Assembly: GCA_963377175.1 (NCBI GenBank)
Contig: CAUJNA010002779.1
Location: 446,882-510,881 of the forward strand
Length of the DNA stretch: 64,000 nucleotides
Direction of reading: 5' to 3'
Origin: Effrenium voratum
Lineage: Eukaryota; Sar; Dinophyceae; Suessiales; Symbiodiniaceae
This document shows positions 1 through 11,100 of this stretch, one piece after another (the stretch's first letter is position 1; every line of letters starts with the position of its first letter). The position numbers and the translations under genes are program-made. A model generated the notes under the pieces. That model made no database searches. It was not told the origin of the DNA and saw only the letters and a list, made by a program, of their open reading frames with translations.

Positions 1-184
1 ATGTACATGCATGCATGCATGCGAGAGAGGGAGATTGGGGAGAGAGAGGCTTGGGGGGATGGGGAGGATGGGAGCAGAGGGAGGGAGAGAGGACGACAGA
101 ACACACAAGGGAGACAAGGAAGAGAGGAAGAAGGAGAAAAGGGAGAGGACAATGTCGGCGGACTGAGCCGGAGGCTCTAAAGTT
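1..184. repeat. Purine-rich repeat unit, copy 1
   Basis: A GA-rich segment that begins with ATG/CATG steps and ends at a GCTCTAAAGTTT motif. It is nearly identical to positions 60374-60560, where it directly follows a long CATA satellite. Similarity stops at the GTTT, after which the two flanks differ. The window therefore probably starts just downstream of another CATA array. Confidence 0.9.
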
Positions 185-911
185 TCAAACATGTTGGACA
201 CGTCATAACGTCCGAAATAAACACCGCCACAAAACATGCTTTAAATTTCTATGATTGATTTCATTTTGATGGGCGATCGGCCTTTTGTTGGGGGGCATAA
301 TGTCATGAGTGAAACATCTGTGCGGTGTTGTGCTCAGTTGCAACTGAGGCAAAATAATCGAGCAGTGAGCAAACATCTGGGTTTGTCTTTCTTCGAGATT
401 GCCTTGAAGGGCAACCAAAGATCACGCTCAGGGTTACGAATCATCCTCATCTGCGTAGACAAACCCGTCTCCACAAGAGATCTCTTTGAAAGGCAAGGGG
501 GAAGTTTGCCTCAACTTGCAGGCAAGCTTGCCTGCAAAAAAGCTGGACTTCTATGGAGTCTTGACCCCCTTGCCCCGCTCAAAAAGTAATAACAACAGGG
601 AGCAATGGAAGGGCTCCACTCTTTGAGTCAGTTCAGAGTCATCGTGTTCGTGAATTCAGATGCTCAGCCTGTCTGGCATAATATGCTTGAGGAGTAAATA
701 GAAAGGAGTCGTTTGCCACTGCTCGGTTCTGAAAATCATTCTGGGCGGGAAAGCTGTCATCGCACGGCTTGCATAATCCACCTGGCTGTCACACAATTCA
801 GCACTCGAATGGCTCAATGCACAAACTCACATAAGGGTACGAACAGTTTGATGGTTTAGCAATCAATCGCTTGACTAAGGGACAGCCAGCTACCAAACAC
901 CCTGGACTCAG
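185..911. other. Non-coding stretch, no gene recognised
   Basis: AT-balanced sequence with only short overlapping open frames in both strands. I see no protein motif, splice-bounded exon or element with terminal inverted repeats here. Confidence 0.5.
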
Positions 912-1032
912 ATGCCCAGTGGCCATGGTAAAAAACGGCGTCCTTTTTTGATTTCTTGGTTGGTTGAGTTTAAAGTTTAAAGGGGGACCCTTCCAAAAAA
1001 AGAGAGGAAAAAGGGCGCCACTGGGCAACGGG
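912..1032. mobile_element. Family H short inverted-repeat element, copy 1
   Basis: Ends are GCCCAGTGGCCATGG on the left and GCGCCACTGGGC on the right. The interior reads TTGGTTGGTTGAGTTTAAAG and then a run of A. A second copy with the same ends and interior lies at 25025-25147. Non-autonomous: there is no coding capacity. Confidence 0.8.
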
Positions 1033-1663
1033 TTCTGGAAGACTACCTTTGGGGGGAAGGGAACCCTGTCCACTTCCATGGTTGCTGGAGAAAGGACAGT
1101 TACAATGAAACGACAGGACAAACACACATAACAACACCAAAACAAGGATCCCTCTTTGGCTGCTTGCGGTATTGTTGGCATCCATCTTCCGCAACTTGCG
1201 AACGCTTCAACCCTATCGCCATCAATATGTGTCTTAAAATTCCCCAAACATGGCAAGGGGTGCTGTTTTGGTTTTCCTTTAAAACCAACAAACAGGGGTA
1301 TTTCCCCGTTTCCCCAAAAAAGAAGCACCCAATGTGCACCGCCACCCATCCTTTCCAAAAAGAAAGAAACAAGAAACGCGCCGGTCTGGCCGCAGAAACT
1401 TGGCGCCACGGCCTCTCTCCTCAGCCAGGTCCTCGGAAGCTTTTGGGTTCTTTGTATCTCTCTCTTTCTTCTGGGCCCTTTTTTTTGATCCGCTAAAAGT
1501 GGCTAACTTTTAGTGGGTTAAATGGAAACTACCACTACACACTAAAAAGCCAACAAGCCAAGGAACCGGATGGCTGGGAGCCACCAAGTCTTTACTTGCC
1601 CTTGGGCTTCGAACCCAGTGCCCTCTTGAACAGTTCCACTTTGAGATTCCCTGCCGATCGCTG

Positions 1664-1807
1664 TTGCTGGTGCGATAAGCAGGGAATGAGAAATGGAATG
1701 AACCGGCTTGGGATTCCCGAATCAAGGTAACCATAGGGGATGGCTTTTCTTGGGGTCATTCCATTTCTTTTTCCCTGCTAAGAACCACCCCGCTGAGCAC
1801 CAGCAAG
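1664..1807. mobile_element. Family E introner-like element, copy 1
   Basis: Left end TTGCTGGTGCGATAAGCAGG and right end GAGCACCAGCAAG are inverted repeats. The GGTGC at the left can act as a GT donor and the CACCAG at the right as an acceptor, so the element could be removed as an intron in this orientation. Other copies are at 7185, 12590, 35384 and 47024. Confidence 0.75.
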
Positions 1808-1809
1808 CT

Positions 1810-2060
1810 TATTTCCTTCTTTCTTTCGTTCTGACTTGCTTACTTACCTTCCCCTACCCTACCTTACCTCATTCAACTACTGCTTTTTGCTCTGCATTCC
1901 TTTCTTTCTTCCTCCCCCTTGACTCCCTGTTCTTTCCTTTCAGTTCCTTTCCTTTCGTATAATTTCTGTGTTTATTTCATTAATTAATTGGTTGTTTCTT
2001 TGCATTTCTTGTTGTTTATCTTTCTTTCTGTCTCTCTCGCTCTCTCAATCCCTCTGGCCC
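1810..2060. repeat. Pyrimidine-rich low-complexity tract
   Basis: A CTTT/CCTT-rich stretch of low complexity containing no conserved codons. It lies just past the 3' end of the alpha/beta-hydrolase gene on the minus strand. Confidence 0.6.
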
Positions 2061-2232
2061 TGTACCCTCTTCGAGTATTTTCACCGGGCTACGGACTCTA
2101 GGCTTTTTCCACTCCCGAAACGGCTGGCCACTTGCCATGGGCCACCTGACGCCCTTCCAACTGAAGAGGTCAGGCAAACTTATCAATGAGGTGTGCATGT
2201 CTTGTGGCGGACGTATCTGGCTCCACTTTTCT

Positions 2233-3136
2233 TCACTGCGGGGCTAGAAAGCTTTGCAGCGGCTGCCAGTATTCCGGCAAAATGCGGTGGCCGCCCTTCT
2301 TGGAGCTTTGGAGAGTCAACTGGGGACACTCCTCGTAGGCGCGGACGCCCTGTCTGAACCAGGTCACCCAGTCGTCTTCGGCCCAGAGAAGCAGCAAGGG
2401 CAGGCGCAAATCCAGCGGAGGGGTGGAAGCAGGACAAACCAGCACCAACTTCTCCACCTGCGCCCAACAACTCATTCCCAACAGCCCCGCAACCCCCTGG
2501 ACCTCGTCTCTGTTGGGGAGAAAAGGTTATGGGTCAAGAGTAAACCACCAGGATATGGACCGTATCCCCTGAAAAGACGATTTTTCAGGAGGTTCTATGG
2601 GCTTTCCAACAAAAACAACGACACCAGGTCGATCTTCGGGAAACACCGAGATCGATCCAAGGGGCTAAGTCAGGATGGCGGTGTGCGAATTTGGCTGCAG
2701 TAGCGCCGCCCCAGCTTTTACCCATCAGCACGATGGGTCTCAGTGGACTCAACTCGGAGACCAGCATCTGCAGCAGCTGAGCCGCATCTGTCTCTGTCAC
2801 TCCGCCCAACATCTTCGGCGCCGTTTTCGGGTTCGAGTGCAAATTGGGCAGCGCCACCCGGTAGCCCTGACCCGCCAGCTGGGAAGCTATGGCGTCCCAT
2901 TCGCGGAGGATAAAGTCGGCGGAGGACATGCCGTGCAGGGCCAGGATAAGCGGCTTTTCAGACTCCTCGGGGCCAAGTATCTGAACCTCAACCTCCCCCA
3001 AGTGCGTCGAGCACTTGCGCGTGCCCGCGCGGTCTAGGCTGGAATTGCTTCCACCCATGGCCGAAAGTGTGAGTGACAGACAAAGGATCACACCTGCAGC
3101 AATGACTGCGGCACGGAACCCGTGCAGCGCAATCAT
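2233..3136 (-). CDS. Alpha/beta-hydrolase fold protein, two exons, 231 aa
   Basis: Predicted serine hydrolase; the substrate is unknown. Exons (minus): 3136-2666 and 2457-2233. The 208-bp intron has a GC donor (CTTA|GCCCC) and an AG|G acceptor, joined in phase 0 so that HRHPDL runs into VEKLVLVCPA, exactly where the family has its helix C to strand 6 step. The hydrophobic stretch at residues 8-26 suggests a signal peptide or anchor, which is why I start at the ATG at 3136; an in-frame ATG at 3217 would add 27 residues. Visible motifs: oxyanion-type LALHGM (about 66-70), nucleophile elbow GKSWGG with Ser141, acid region AEDD (Asp185/186) and catalytic His214 in GGHRILPE. The length fits small ABHD-like enzymes. 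The triad and elbow are seen in the sequence; which ABH subfamily it belongs to is not resolved. Confidence 0.8.
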
Positions 3137-4248
3137 TGATCCATATGAGGAGGGCGTGGGTACTTGGCTCAAAGTTGCGGACCGAAAGACTTGGAGCTTG
3201 GGGAGACTGCAGGTCATGTCACCAATTGGTGTCGTGCCGAAGGCCCCGTATTTGTGTCACACAGCAGAACACCAAGCCCTCAAAAGCCGAGGAAGTCACA
3301 GTGGCCACCAGAAGTCTGGCTGACTGCGTGCTGCATATCAGCAACTTGGACACCTGTGAAGGTATCTTAGATTCATCAAGCAAAGAACCAAACACAAATT
3401 GACTTTGGCGCCCCCGAATTGGAACACTCGTCTTTGCAACACGACGTTGATGAACCCGCGGGGTTTTCTTGAGTATGAGCCAACCCCCACGTTCATGTCC
3501 TTTTTGAGGTTGGCTTACCCTTTACTGAACCCCAGCCCTGGTGCTTGGCTGTCGCTGAGGCACCCGCCATGTCAGGTCCATCAAACAATAACAGCGACTT
3601 AAACCTCAGCTCCGAGTGGCTGGGGCTTTCTAGCTGGCCAAACTCCCCACTCTCCAGCTCTCCTGGAAAGGGCAGCCCATGCAAACAAGAAATCAAACGG
3701 CCATGCTGGATTGTGTTACACTCGCTCGTTTTGCCATCCAAGTGCAAGACACGGACTTCAAGGCGGGAAAGCTGAGCGCTGAGCGAGTCAAAGGAGATAT
3801 ACTGGGTATGGTCCTTCGCAGGCGTCAAAATAAGTTGGATCCAAATGGCGCAGCTTTTCAGTTGCCTTGGAACATCCATCCTCCAGCGGCCTTACCCATA
3901 CATTCCTTAAGGGAATACCCTCAATGGATTCGGGGTCATGCAGCCTTGCCAGCGAAGGTGCCACTGGGCAACGGACGCGGATCGGTACGCGCAGGCATGT
4001 CTTTATGAAACGCAACCACTTCCGTGCACAACCTTCCCAATGTCAAATTCGCCAAGTCTTCACTAAAACGCCCTGAGGGGTGGGAACTGCCTGGTGGAGA
4101 AGTGGGGGGGGTCCATCGGCCCATCCACTCGTTTTTCCGACCGCGGCACGCAGCTTCCACCTTTCTACCGCGCCTTGTTGAGGGCGGCCAGAAATCCATC
4201 TGGCATATCGGCCACCTGCAGAACCGAAGCTTTCCGCGCCCCGTCGAA

Positions 4249-7200
4249 TCACACGGTCGGCGCTCGCTCGTCTTCTGGGCCGCTGGCGGTCATGCCGCGC
4301 GTCGCCAGGGCGTTTTGGATGTCTTGCACCTTGACCTGGGGTGAAAGGAGCTGGGCATCAGCTGGGTGGATGACAATTCAGCGGTCATACCTTCCAGTGG
4401 CTGCAGTCCCAAGGAAAAACCCACACATATTTCCAGTAGTGACAGATTTCCTTTACAACCACCAGCGGAAGATAAACACACATGGCTGTGGGTCAAACCC
4501 CTGCAATGCTGGTGAACATCAAAATAGGCAGTACATGGATGTTCATCCGCCCCATCATGGAGGCATAGGTCATGACCCATGGCCCATATATTTCATACTG
4601 TGGATGGACGAAATCCTGCACCACCTAAGAAGCCCTGGGATAGTCTGACTCCCTGTAAATACTCACAAACAGTGGTTTCAACCATGGTTTCTTAGGTGGT
4701 GCGAACGGATTTCGTCCATCCACAGAAAAAAAGGGGAGAGAAGGGCACTACTAGGGGACCTCGTATATTTCATATGGCTGTGGGTCAAAACCAATCCCAT
4801 GTTGGGGTAGGTGAATTCACCACCCATTTGGAACCTTTTTGGTGGGGATTGAATCGGATGTTCATGGAGAGTACGGGCTTTTAACCAATGGCCATATTGG
4901 GGACCTAGAAACCCTGGAATGATGATTCTCATGTAAATACCAACAAATTATGGTTGCCCATGGTTTCAAAGCGGTGCAGGATTTCGTCCATCCACAGTAG
5001 TATATTTCATATTGACTCAAGCAAATGGACAGGGAAGACACAAGGAAGCCCGTCTCCCGTCTCGCGTCTCGGCCCCGCGCCAGGCCGCTCACGCCGGGGC
5101 GGAACTGCTCCCAAGCGATCCACAGGAGTCGGTCTTGCTCCTGCGACCCACTCACTTCTGATCCCCCTCTAAATTGGTTGGTTCTTTGTTTGATTGCTTG
5201 TTTGTTTGTTTGTTTGTTTTGCTTATTTGTTACTTGTACGGATCTTCTCAAATAGGGTGTCTAAGGATACAGCTCTCTGCTTGTGTCACTCCTCAGGCGT
5301 CTTGCATCGCAAGTTAATGATGCCGGCGAGGAACTCCGTGTAGGAAACCTCCGGCAGCCGCAGAGATGAACATAGAGACAGCACAGTATAGCTCGCTTCT
5401 CCCATGACACAAAACAAAAACCGTCATACACTGAAGATAATGGCTAACACATCCCACTCACTTCCTGAGTGGGTTGGCCCAAACTTTCGGTTGGCCACTG
5501 AAATGGCCACCAACCCCCAAAAAGGCGACTCAAGCCCGCATCGGCGCTCCAACGGCCAGCCAACGTCACGGCCAGCCGACGAGCCGAGCCCGGCGCTTGG
5601 CCGGTTCGGCCAACGTCCAACTCGTTGACGATCTGGCCGGACGGAAGGCCGGAAGCACACCAATGCCTCACTTTCTGAGCGGATTGGCCCAAAAAAACCA
5701 CCCACTTGCCAGACTTACCAGAGTGGGTTGGCCATAGAACTGATTGTTTACCGCTAAAATCTGTGGTTCTTCCAAAAAGCGTTTAGTTCGTGAACTCGTG
5801 AGATACAGGCTGGTGAGTTGCCAAGGCCCTGGATCTCCAATCCCAAACACTATGACAATATTTACCCATACCCATTTGGCTGTGGGTCAAAATCCAAATC
5901 GTACCCCGAGTGAACATCCCAATCCCCACCGAAATAGACTAAACTGGGCGGTGCACCCCCGAAATGGTACCAATGGTTTCGACCCACAGCCATTTGTTTA
6001 TATTATGGATTGGGATCCAGGAAGAGATGGGCACGGGAAACAAGCGGGGGTTAGGTGAGAAAGGGAAGCTTCATTCGGACTTGTGGTGTGCAATGATCCC
6101 CTAAACATACCAACGGTGAATCTCTGATCTGTGCGATTTCTGAACCTTCCACTTTCCGGGCAATGATGATTTCTCCATGGGCAAGGGCAGGCTGATGGCA
6201 AGAACTTTGTGCTAGGATGTGCTAAGCCCCAGACCAGCTGAGGACAAGCTCTGGGCAGTGAAACGAGGTACATCCTTTGTACAAGTTCCAGATTGCTCCA
6301 GGTTGACTGCACAACTGTGCCACAATTAAGACCGGGTACCGAAGAAGTCTACCCAAACCTATCGGAACATCAGGGGCGGACATACTCATCTACTGTGGAT
6401 GGACGAAATCCTTCACCACTTTGAAACCGTGGGAAACCATTGTGTGTTGGTATTTACGGGGGCTTCATCATTCCAGGGTTTCTTAGATGGTGCAGGATTT
6501 CGTCCATCCACAGTATGTCAGTTTAGCTGGCTGGCTCCGATTTCCGCCCGTTTTTCCTGGCCTCTGCCCGTCCCGGGTCCCGGAGCCAGAAAGCACCTGC
6601 CTCTTCCGCCTGCTCTGGCTGGGCCCCGAATTGCATCAGGCCTTGCCTGGCAAAAGCGGGCCCATGCCACATCGACCCCGGGGTGAAAGCCAGCATCCCG
6701 CTACCGGTTGTTGATGGGAAAGCTGGATCAACCTTCAACCCATTGTAAACCCACTTCCTGAGTGGATGTGCCAAAAAAAGGTCCAACCTTTTTGTTGCCA
6801 CAGACTAAACTGGTCTTCTCAACAAGTATGAGGTGCACAGGGAGTGAGGAAACCAAGATCCAATCTGGCAACTCATCCCAGTTTGATGGATGCCCCAAAC
6901 TAAGGAGCTAAAAACAAAATTTGCGCGTTCTTCGCGTGGGCGCGAAAGGCAAGATGCCAAACCACCCGTCAATTTGATGGAGCAGCTCTATACCTCCAGC
7001 TTTGCGCCCGGACTCTTTTCCGGTTGATCGAAAGGTCCGTAAACCATGGGATGACCATGGGGCATGACCGCTAGGAAGATAATGCTTCCCATGGGAAAAG
7101 TTACCCAGGGTCATTTGGAGGCCAGGAATATTGATCAACCCCCATATCCGCAGAGCTCCGAAGGTTGTCTGGGTGCCTGCTTTTCTTGCTGGTGCGATAG

Positions 7201-7527
7201 GCAGGGAATGAGGGAATGACCCATATAACTATCTTTTATGGCTTCCTTTAAGGCAATCCCCAGGTTCCTTCTCAAAACTGTGGGTCATTCCCTACTGAGC
7301 ACCAGCAAGTTTCTTCTCCCTGTGTCAAAACTGGAGGCCCTTTGGTGGACGCTTTGACCAACATGAAACAAACAACTTGAAGGGGTCCCTTGCGCGAACA
7401 CATCCGCAAGTATGGAGGGTTCTGGCTTGATTCTTTCTGAACATCACCCAACGGAATGGGCTATCCCGGGCAGCTAAGAAGCGCTGCAGCATATCTGTAC
7501 AGTGCACAAGCTACTTGCTCTTGCAGC
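4249..7527 (-). CDS. CDPK-like protein, C-terminal EF-hand region (multi-exon, partial)
   Basis: C-terminal regulatory part of a calcium-dependent-protein-kinase-like protein. Exons (minus): 6646-6562, 5348-5292, 5140-5093 and 4335-4249 (stop TGA). Donors are GC, GA and GT in that order; acceptors are AG|G; all joins are in phase. An outlying exon 7527-7466 (LQEQVACALYRYAAALL), joined to about 7610-7572, may be the helical junction region, but its phase to the next exon is not closed. Recognisable pieces are VSYTEFLAGI (EF-hand F helix as in CDPKs), EEQDRLLWIAWEQF (next E helix) and VKVQDIQNALATRGM (following F helix). The loops are degenerate: DPGRAEVSYTE has the E at loop position 12 but lacks the acidic 1-3-5 residues, and the second loop is shortened to about RPGVKVQD. 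These hands probably do not bind calcium. The kinase domain is not found nearby. The 757-bp last intron is packed with transposable elements. Confidence 0.55.
4481..4588. mobile_element. Family B introner-like element, copy 1
   Basis: Begins CATGGCTGTGGGTCAAA and ends in GACCCATGGCCCAT, an imperfect inverted repeat. It lies in the last intron of the CDPK-like gene. A fragment of family D (4424-4470, AGTAGTGACAGATTTCC) abuts it on the left. Confidence 0.7.
4598..4725. mobile_element. Family A introner-like element, copy 1
   Basis: Left end CTGTGGATGGACGAAATC, right end GGATTTCGTCCATCCACAG. The ends present CT|GTGG and CCACAG|, so a GT donor and AG acceptor are built into the repeat. It sits only 10 bp from a family B copy within the same intron. 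Confidence 0.85.
4772..4896. mobile_element. Family B introner-like element, copy 2
   Basis: Begins ATATGGCTGTGGGTCAAAAC; the right end TTTTAACCAATGGCCAT is a degraded inverted copy. It is preceded by a 24-bp remnant of family J (GGGCACTACTAGGGGACCT). Confidence 0.65.
4903..4997. mobile_element. Family A element, truncated at left
   Basis: The interior and right end GATTTCGTCCATCCACAG are intact. The left terminal repeat is missing, where it meets the family B copy. It is the fourth sizeable element stacked in intron 4336-5092. Confidence 0.7.
5178..5222. repeat. TTTG microsatellite
   Basis: Imperfect (TTTG)n in the 151-bp intron between exons 5348-5292 and 5140-5093 of the CDPK-like gene. 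Confidence 0.8.
5450..5740. repeat. Family G palindromic repeats (CCTGAGTGGGTTGGCC type)
   Basis: Two related blocks, CTTCCTGAGTGGGTTGGCC at 5461 and CTTTCTGAGCGGATTGGCC at 5669, plus ACCAGAGTGGGTTGGCC at 5717. They flank a stretch rich in inverted GGCCA/TGGCC motifs. Related sequence occurs at 6743, 10561 and 43574. It lies in an intron of the CDPK-like gene. Confidence 0.55.
5874..5994. mobile_element. Family B introner-like element, copy 3 (well preserved)
   Basis: Ends ATTTGGCTGTGGGTCAAAAT and TTTCGACCCACAGCCATTTG are near-perfect inverted repeats with ATTTG-like flanks. GCTGTG can serve as a GC donor and CCACAG as an acceptor. Confidence 0.85.
6393..6513. mobile_element. Family A introner-like element, copy 3 (intact)
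   Basis: Both terminal repeats (CTGTGGATGGACGAAATC and its complement) are intact, with TACTGTGG...CCACAGTA edges. It lies in the intron next to exon 6646-6562 of the CDPK-like gene. Confidence 0.88.
7018..7145 (+). mobile_element. Family K repeat element, copy 1
   Basis: Begins CCGGTTGATCGAAAGGTCC and ends AGGCCAGGAATATTGATCAA, with an inner GGGATGACCATGG. The same blocks recur in reverse orientation at 17013-17135, so this is a dispersed element. The GGTTGATC/GATCAACC ends are inverted. Confidence 0.75.
7185..7309. mobile_element. Family E introner-like element, copy 2 (intact)
   Basis: Ends CTTGCTGGTGCGATAGGCAG and CCTACTGAGCACCAGCAAG. Reading CTTGCTG|GTGC...GCACCAG|CAAG, the inverted repeat itself carries both splice dinucleotides. 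Confidence 0.85.
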
Positions 7528-8197
7528 CTGGAAAGGAATGCAACTATCAGCCGCCTTGCTACTTCCACACCTGCAGCATGCCGCAACTTTTCTCGCTGGG
7601 CCCAACTGGGCAGCAGGCAATCTAAGAAACGCGCTCCAGATTACCCAGTGCTGAAAAGCATGACCCATTCTTCCAGTTGTGTTTGCTTTGATTTGGGCTG
7701 CTGCATGTTGTGTCTCAAACCAAGCGGAACAACTGCTACTCGTCGGATCCGGTTGGCCAGGGTTGCTCAGTGCAAGGACGAGAGAATACCTTTTTGTGCT
7801 TTGTTGCTGAGTGTTGAATAGGAAGGTTGGAAAACTAATCGGCAAGTATCCGCGCTTGTGTTTCCACCTTCACCCCTGGGAAAATGGATGATCTGTTTTT
7901 GGTGGTCAGTCAACCATGGATGAAAGGGGCCAACAATAGTTTGGTTTCCTTTAGGGCCAATGACACATCACGTGTTCCACTCTCACTTAAGTGGATTGAC
8001 CAACAGTCCAAACCTCTTGTTTGCCGCGACGAAAGTCCGAGTTCCGGAGCTCGGGGAGCGAGTGACGTGCTCGATTTATGTACCCCTCCCCATTCTCTTC
8101 ACGGAACCTTCTCTTCAAAAAAAAAAAAAACGGGGGGCCAAACCCTCGAAAAATGGGCGGTTTCTACGAACCGATGGCTGAGAATGGGGAATCAAAC

Positions 8198-11100
8198 CTA
8201 ACTTCGCAGCCAGCTTTGCTCCAGCTCCTTCTGCAGCTCCCGGAAGTCGGGGCCGTCTTCTCCTAAGAGCCAGAACTCCGTGGCCACCGCTTTCAGCTCG
8301 ATGCGATCCCCAACCCGCGCCTGCAGGGGTGGGCCGCGTGCCAACGAAAGAGGGTCTCTTTGGGATTGGCTCAAAAGCGGTGGCTTCCTTTTGGTGTCCT
8401 TTTATTTAAACCAACCCCCGTCCCCAAAATGGGAAGTTTGGGGGAAATCAATGGAATCAACCTTTCCTGGGTGCAAGTCTTGCTGTAATCTGACATGTGA
8501 ATTTTCGCGCTCGGCTGCCCAAACTGACCCTAGCTTTTAGCTGGTGCCTGATTTTACCATTCAAGACCGAACATGGAGGTCCTTTTGGAAGCAATCACAT
8601 TTTAACTGATGCCACTTAGGGGCCCGATTTTACCAAACATGGAGGTCCTTTTGTAAGCAGTCTTCATCATGGGTGGATTTTGTCATTCATATTGCCTCCT
8701 CCAGACCTTCGACGAATGAAGGCAACCAGCATGAAGCCAAGCATCTAGTTCCAATGTCTCCCCAAGTGACGCTGTGCGAATCATCACCACTCTGCAAAGG
8801 GTTTCCTGGAAATACTGCGGATGGACGAAATCCTGCACCACCCAACAAACCCTGGTTTCTGATGATCCCCCCGTAAATACCAACAAACCATGGTTTCCGC
8901 ATGGCTTCTTAGGTGGTGCCTAAGAGGATTTCGCAACCATTCACAGCATCACCTTACAGGGGCCCAGGGTTTTTTGGTACCACATGGACCCTGCCTGGCT
9001 CCAGCCCCTCTGTGCCGTGGCCAGCATCTGCTGAAGCTTGGGCCACTGCGCCTCCTGTTGCTGGTGAAGGAGATCTTCAAAACCCCTGGTATGGTCGCAA
9101 TAAGCGGTGTTTTTTTTTGCTGCAGCCCCCCCCCACTGAACATGAACAGAACTACAAGAAAGCTAAACACATTACAACAGTGAAGTAATTGTTAAAGGGA
9201 CTCCCAAGCACGAACAATCTTGGCCAATTTAGGCTTACCCGTTGGCCCCTACTCCTTCAGGAAGCCTTGCGCACGCCGACGTGGTAAAACCACTCTGACT
9301 TGTCCCCGTGGAGAGTCAAACTAGCCCAGGCTAAATATGGGCGCGTCTCAACAATAGGTCCTGGTTTTGACGCCTTTCCACCTGTGAAGCTTTATTTCTG
9401 GGCAAGTGCGCATTAAATGTTCAAATGACCATCGGCCACGCCAAATGCCCATTACTCAGGCGTGGACCGGCTAATCTGTGTTCCCTGTTGACAATCTTTA
9501 TGCCGCTAACAAAAAACTTGAGCGATGTTGGACAACATCAGCCTGTCAACGGGTGTTGTTCCCCGATTGTAGGACACAACGTTTTGAAAAAGGGATGGCA
9601 CTGGAAAATGAGTAGAAGCAAGCTGAAATCAGTGAAATCCGAATCTTTTTTCGACCAACCTTCAAACAAAAGGGACACCTACGGGTTTGTGTGGAAACAC
9701 CCCAAATGGTTGGTTTCGCTTATTCCCCCTTTTGATACCCCCTATCTGGATGTTCACTCCAACTGTCAAGTAGGTAACAACCAGGCTCATATCTGCGATT
9801 AGCCTATAACCTGGTTGCCTACTTACCAAGTGGGTTGAGCACTCAAGTATGCCGCACACGTGCCTCAACTTTTGCCTCTGACCAAGGACACACAATAAGT
9901 TTGAGTTTGGTCCATATCTAATTTGGAAAATCGATGCCCCAAAAATATCTAAATATCCCCACTATTGACGAGGAACCACCCCTGAGTAGTATCCTACAAA
10001 GGAGCCACATGGAGTCACACTCAACAACTGGCTGCAACGCGGTCCACCCGTAAAAAAATAAAATTCGCGGCTCCACCCATTTTCGGTTGGGACTGCCCAC
10101 TGCAAATTGTTGGGTTGAGCAGCGACCAAGTCCTAGACTTCTGCAGGCCTTACCATAGCCCTCATAGAACCAAATAGGAACCCAACCAGCTACTAAACTG
10201 GGCTGTCCTCAGATCGCTAAAAGTTTAACCTCTGGTAGGTAAACTGGAAACCCCCACTAGACCCTAACCAAAAAGCCTAACTGAGAACCACCAGGTACAA
10301 TAAGGCCAATAGGCTCAAATGAATCCCAGCCTCACATTCCCATACCCAAATCTCTCCTGGCGCCGGGAATTGCGGAGATGAGCCAAGGTCACCCCCAGCA
10401 GCGCAGGAGATCGCAGCTGAGGGACCAGTGCCTGGAGGTCCTCGTCAACCCATGGGGCGGATCTTAGACCCAAACAAAGGGATGACATAACCGAGGAGAA
10501 ACACGTCGTGCAGCAAACCAATCACCCTCATAGCTAGGTTTGCCGAGGCGTCCGGAGACTCAGTTGCTGAGTGGATGGCCCAAAAAAGGTTCAAACTTTG
10601 TACTTACCACTCCAATAGTCTTCCCAAAAAGCTTAAAGTTCATGACCTGAGGAAGGAAGTGAGGAGAGGGGACGCATTGGGGTGCAGCTGGCACCGCCGC
10701 GGAAGGCGCCGCTCCTCCAGCGGGCTGGAGCTTAGCGTGGCTTCGCGTTCGAGGGGCGCGGAGGGGTCCTCCAACTCTTGGGATGGGCGCCAGCTGCCAT
10801 AAAGGCACCTGACAAGCACGGGCCGAGTTCCGCAAAAGCGGGGGACAACCAGAAAGCTGTGTTTGGCCCATCCACAAAATGGATGTGTGGATTCTGGTCC
10901 ATATTTTTCGCGAAAGGTGAGTTTGTCTTGCCCGAATGGGAAAGATCACCCCCATCGAAAAAGGGGTCTGGGGTGTGCCTTTGGTCCCCTTGAAACGACC
11001 CAAATGAGTGCACCTTCAAAAAGATGACGTGCGCACGCAAAGAAATCCACTGGCAACGATAATTCAGCCAACGACCTCAAATGGTGTCCCAAGAGCCCTT

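Noticed and set aside
3150..3180. TACTTGGCTCAAAG resembling a spliced-leader relic
   Set aside because: Too short and mismatched to the dinoflagellate leader to call.
3493..3879. 128-codon minus frame with plausible composition, and a plus frame over the same DNA
   Set aside because: Both strands are open, no motif, and no convincing acceptor/donor pair was found.
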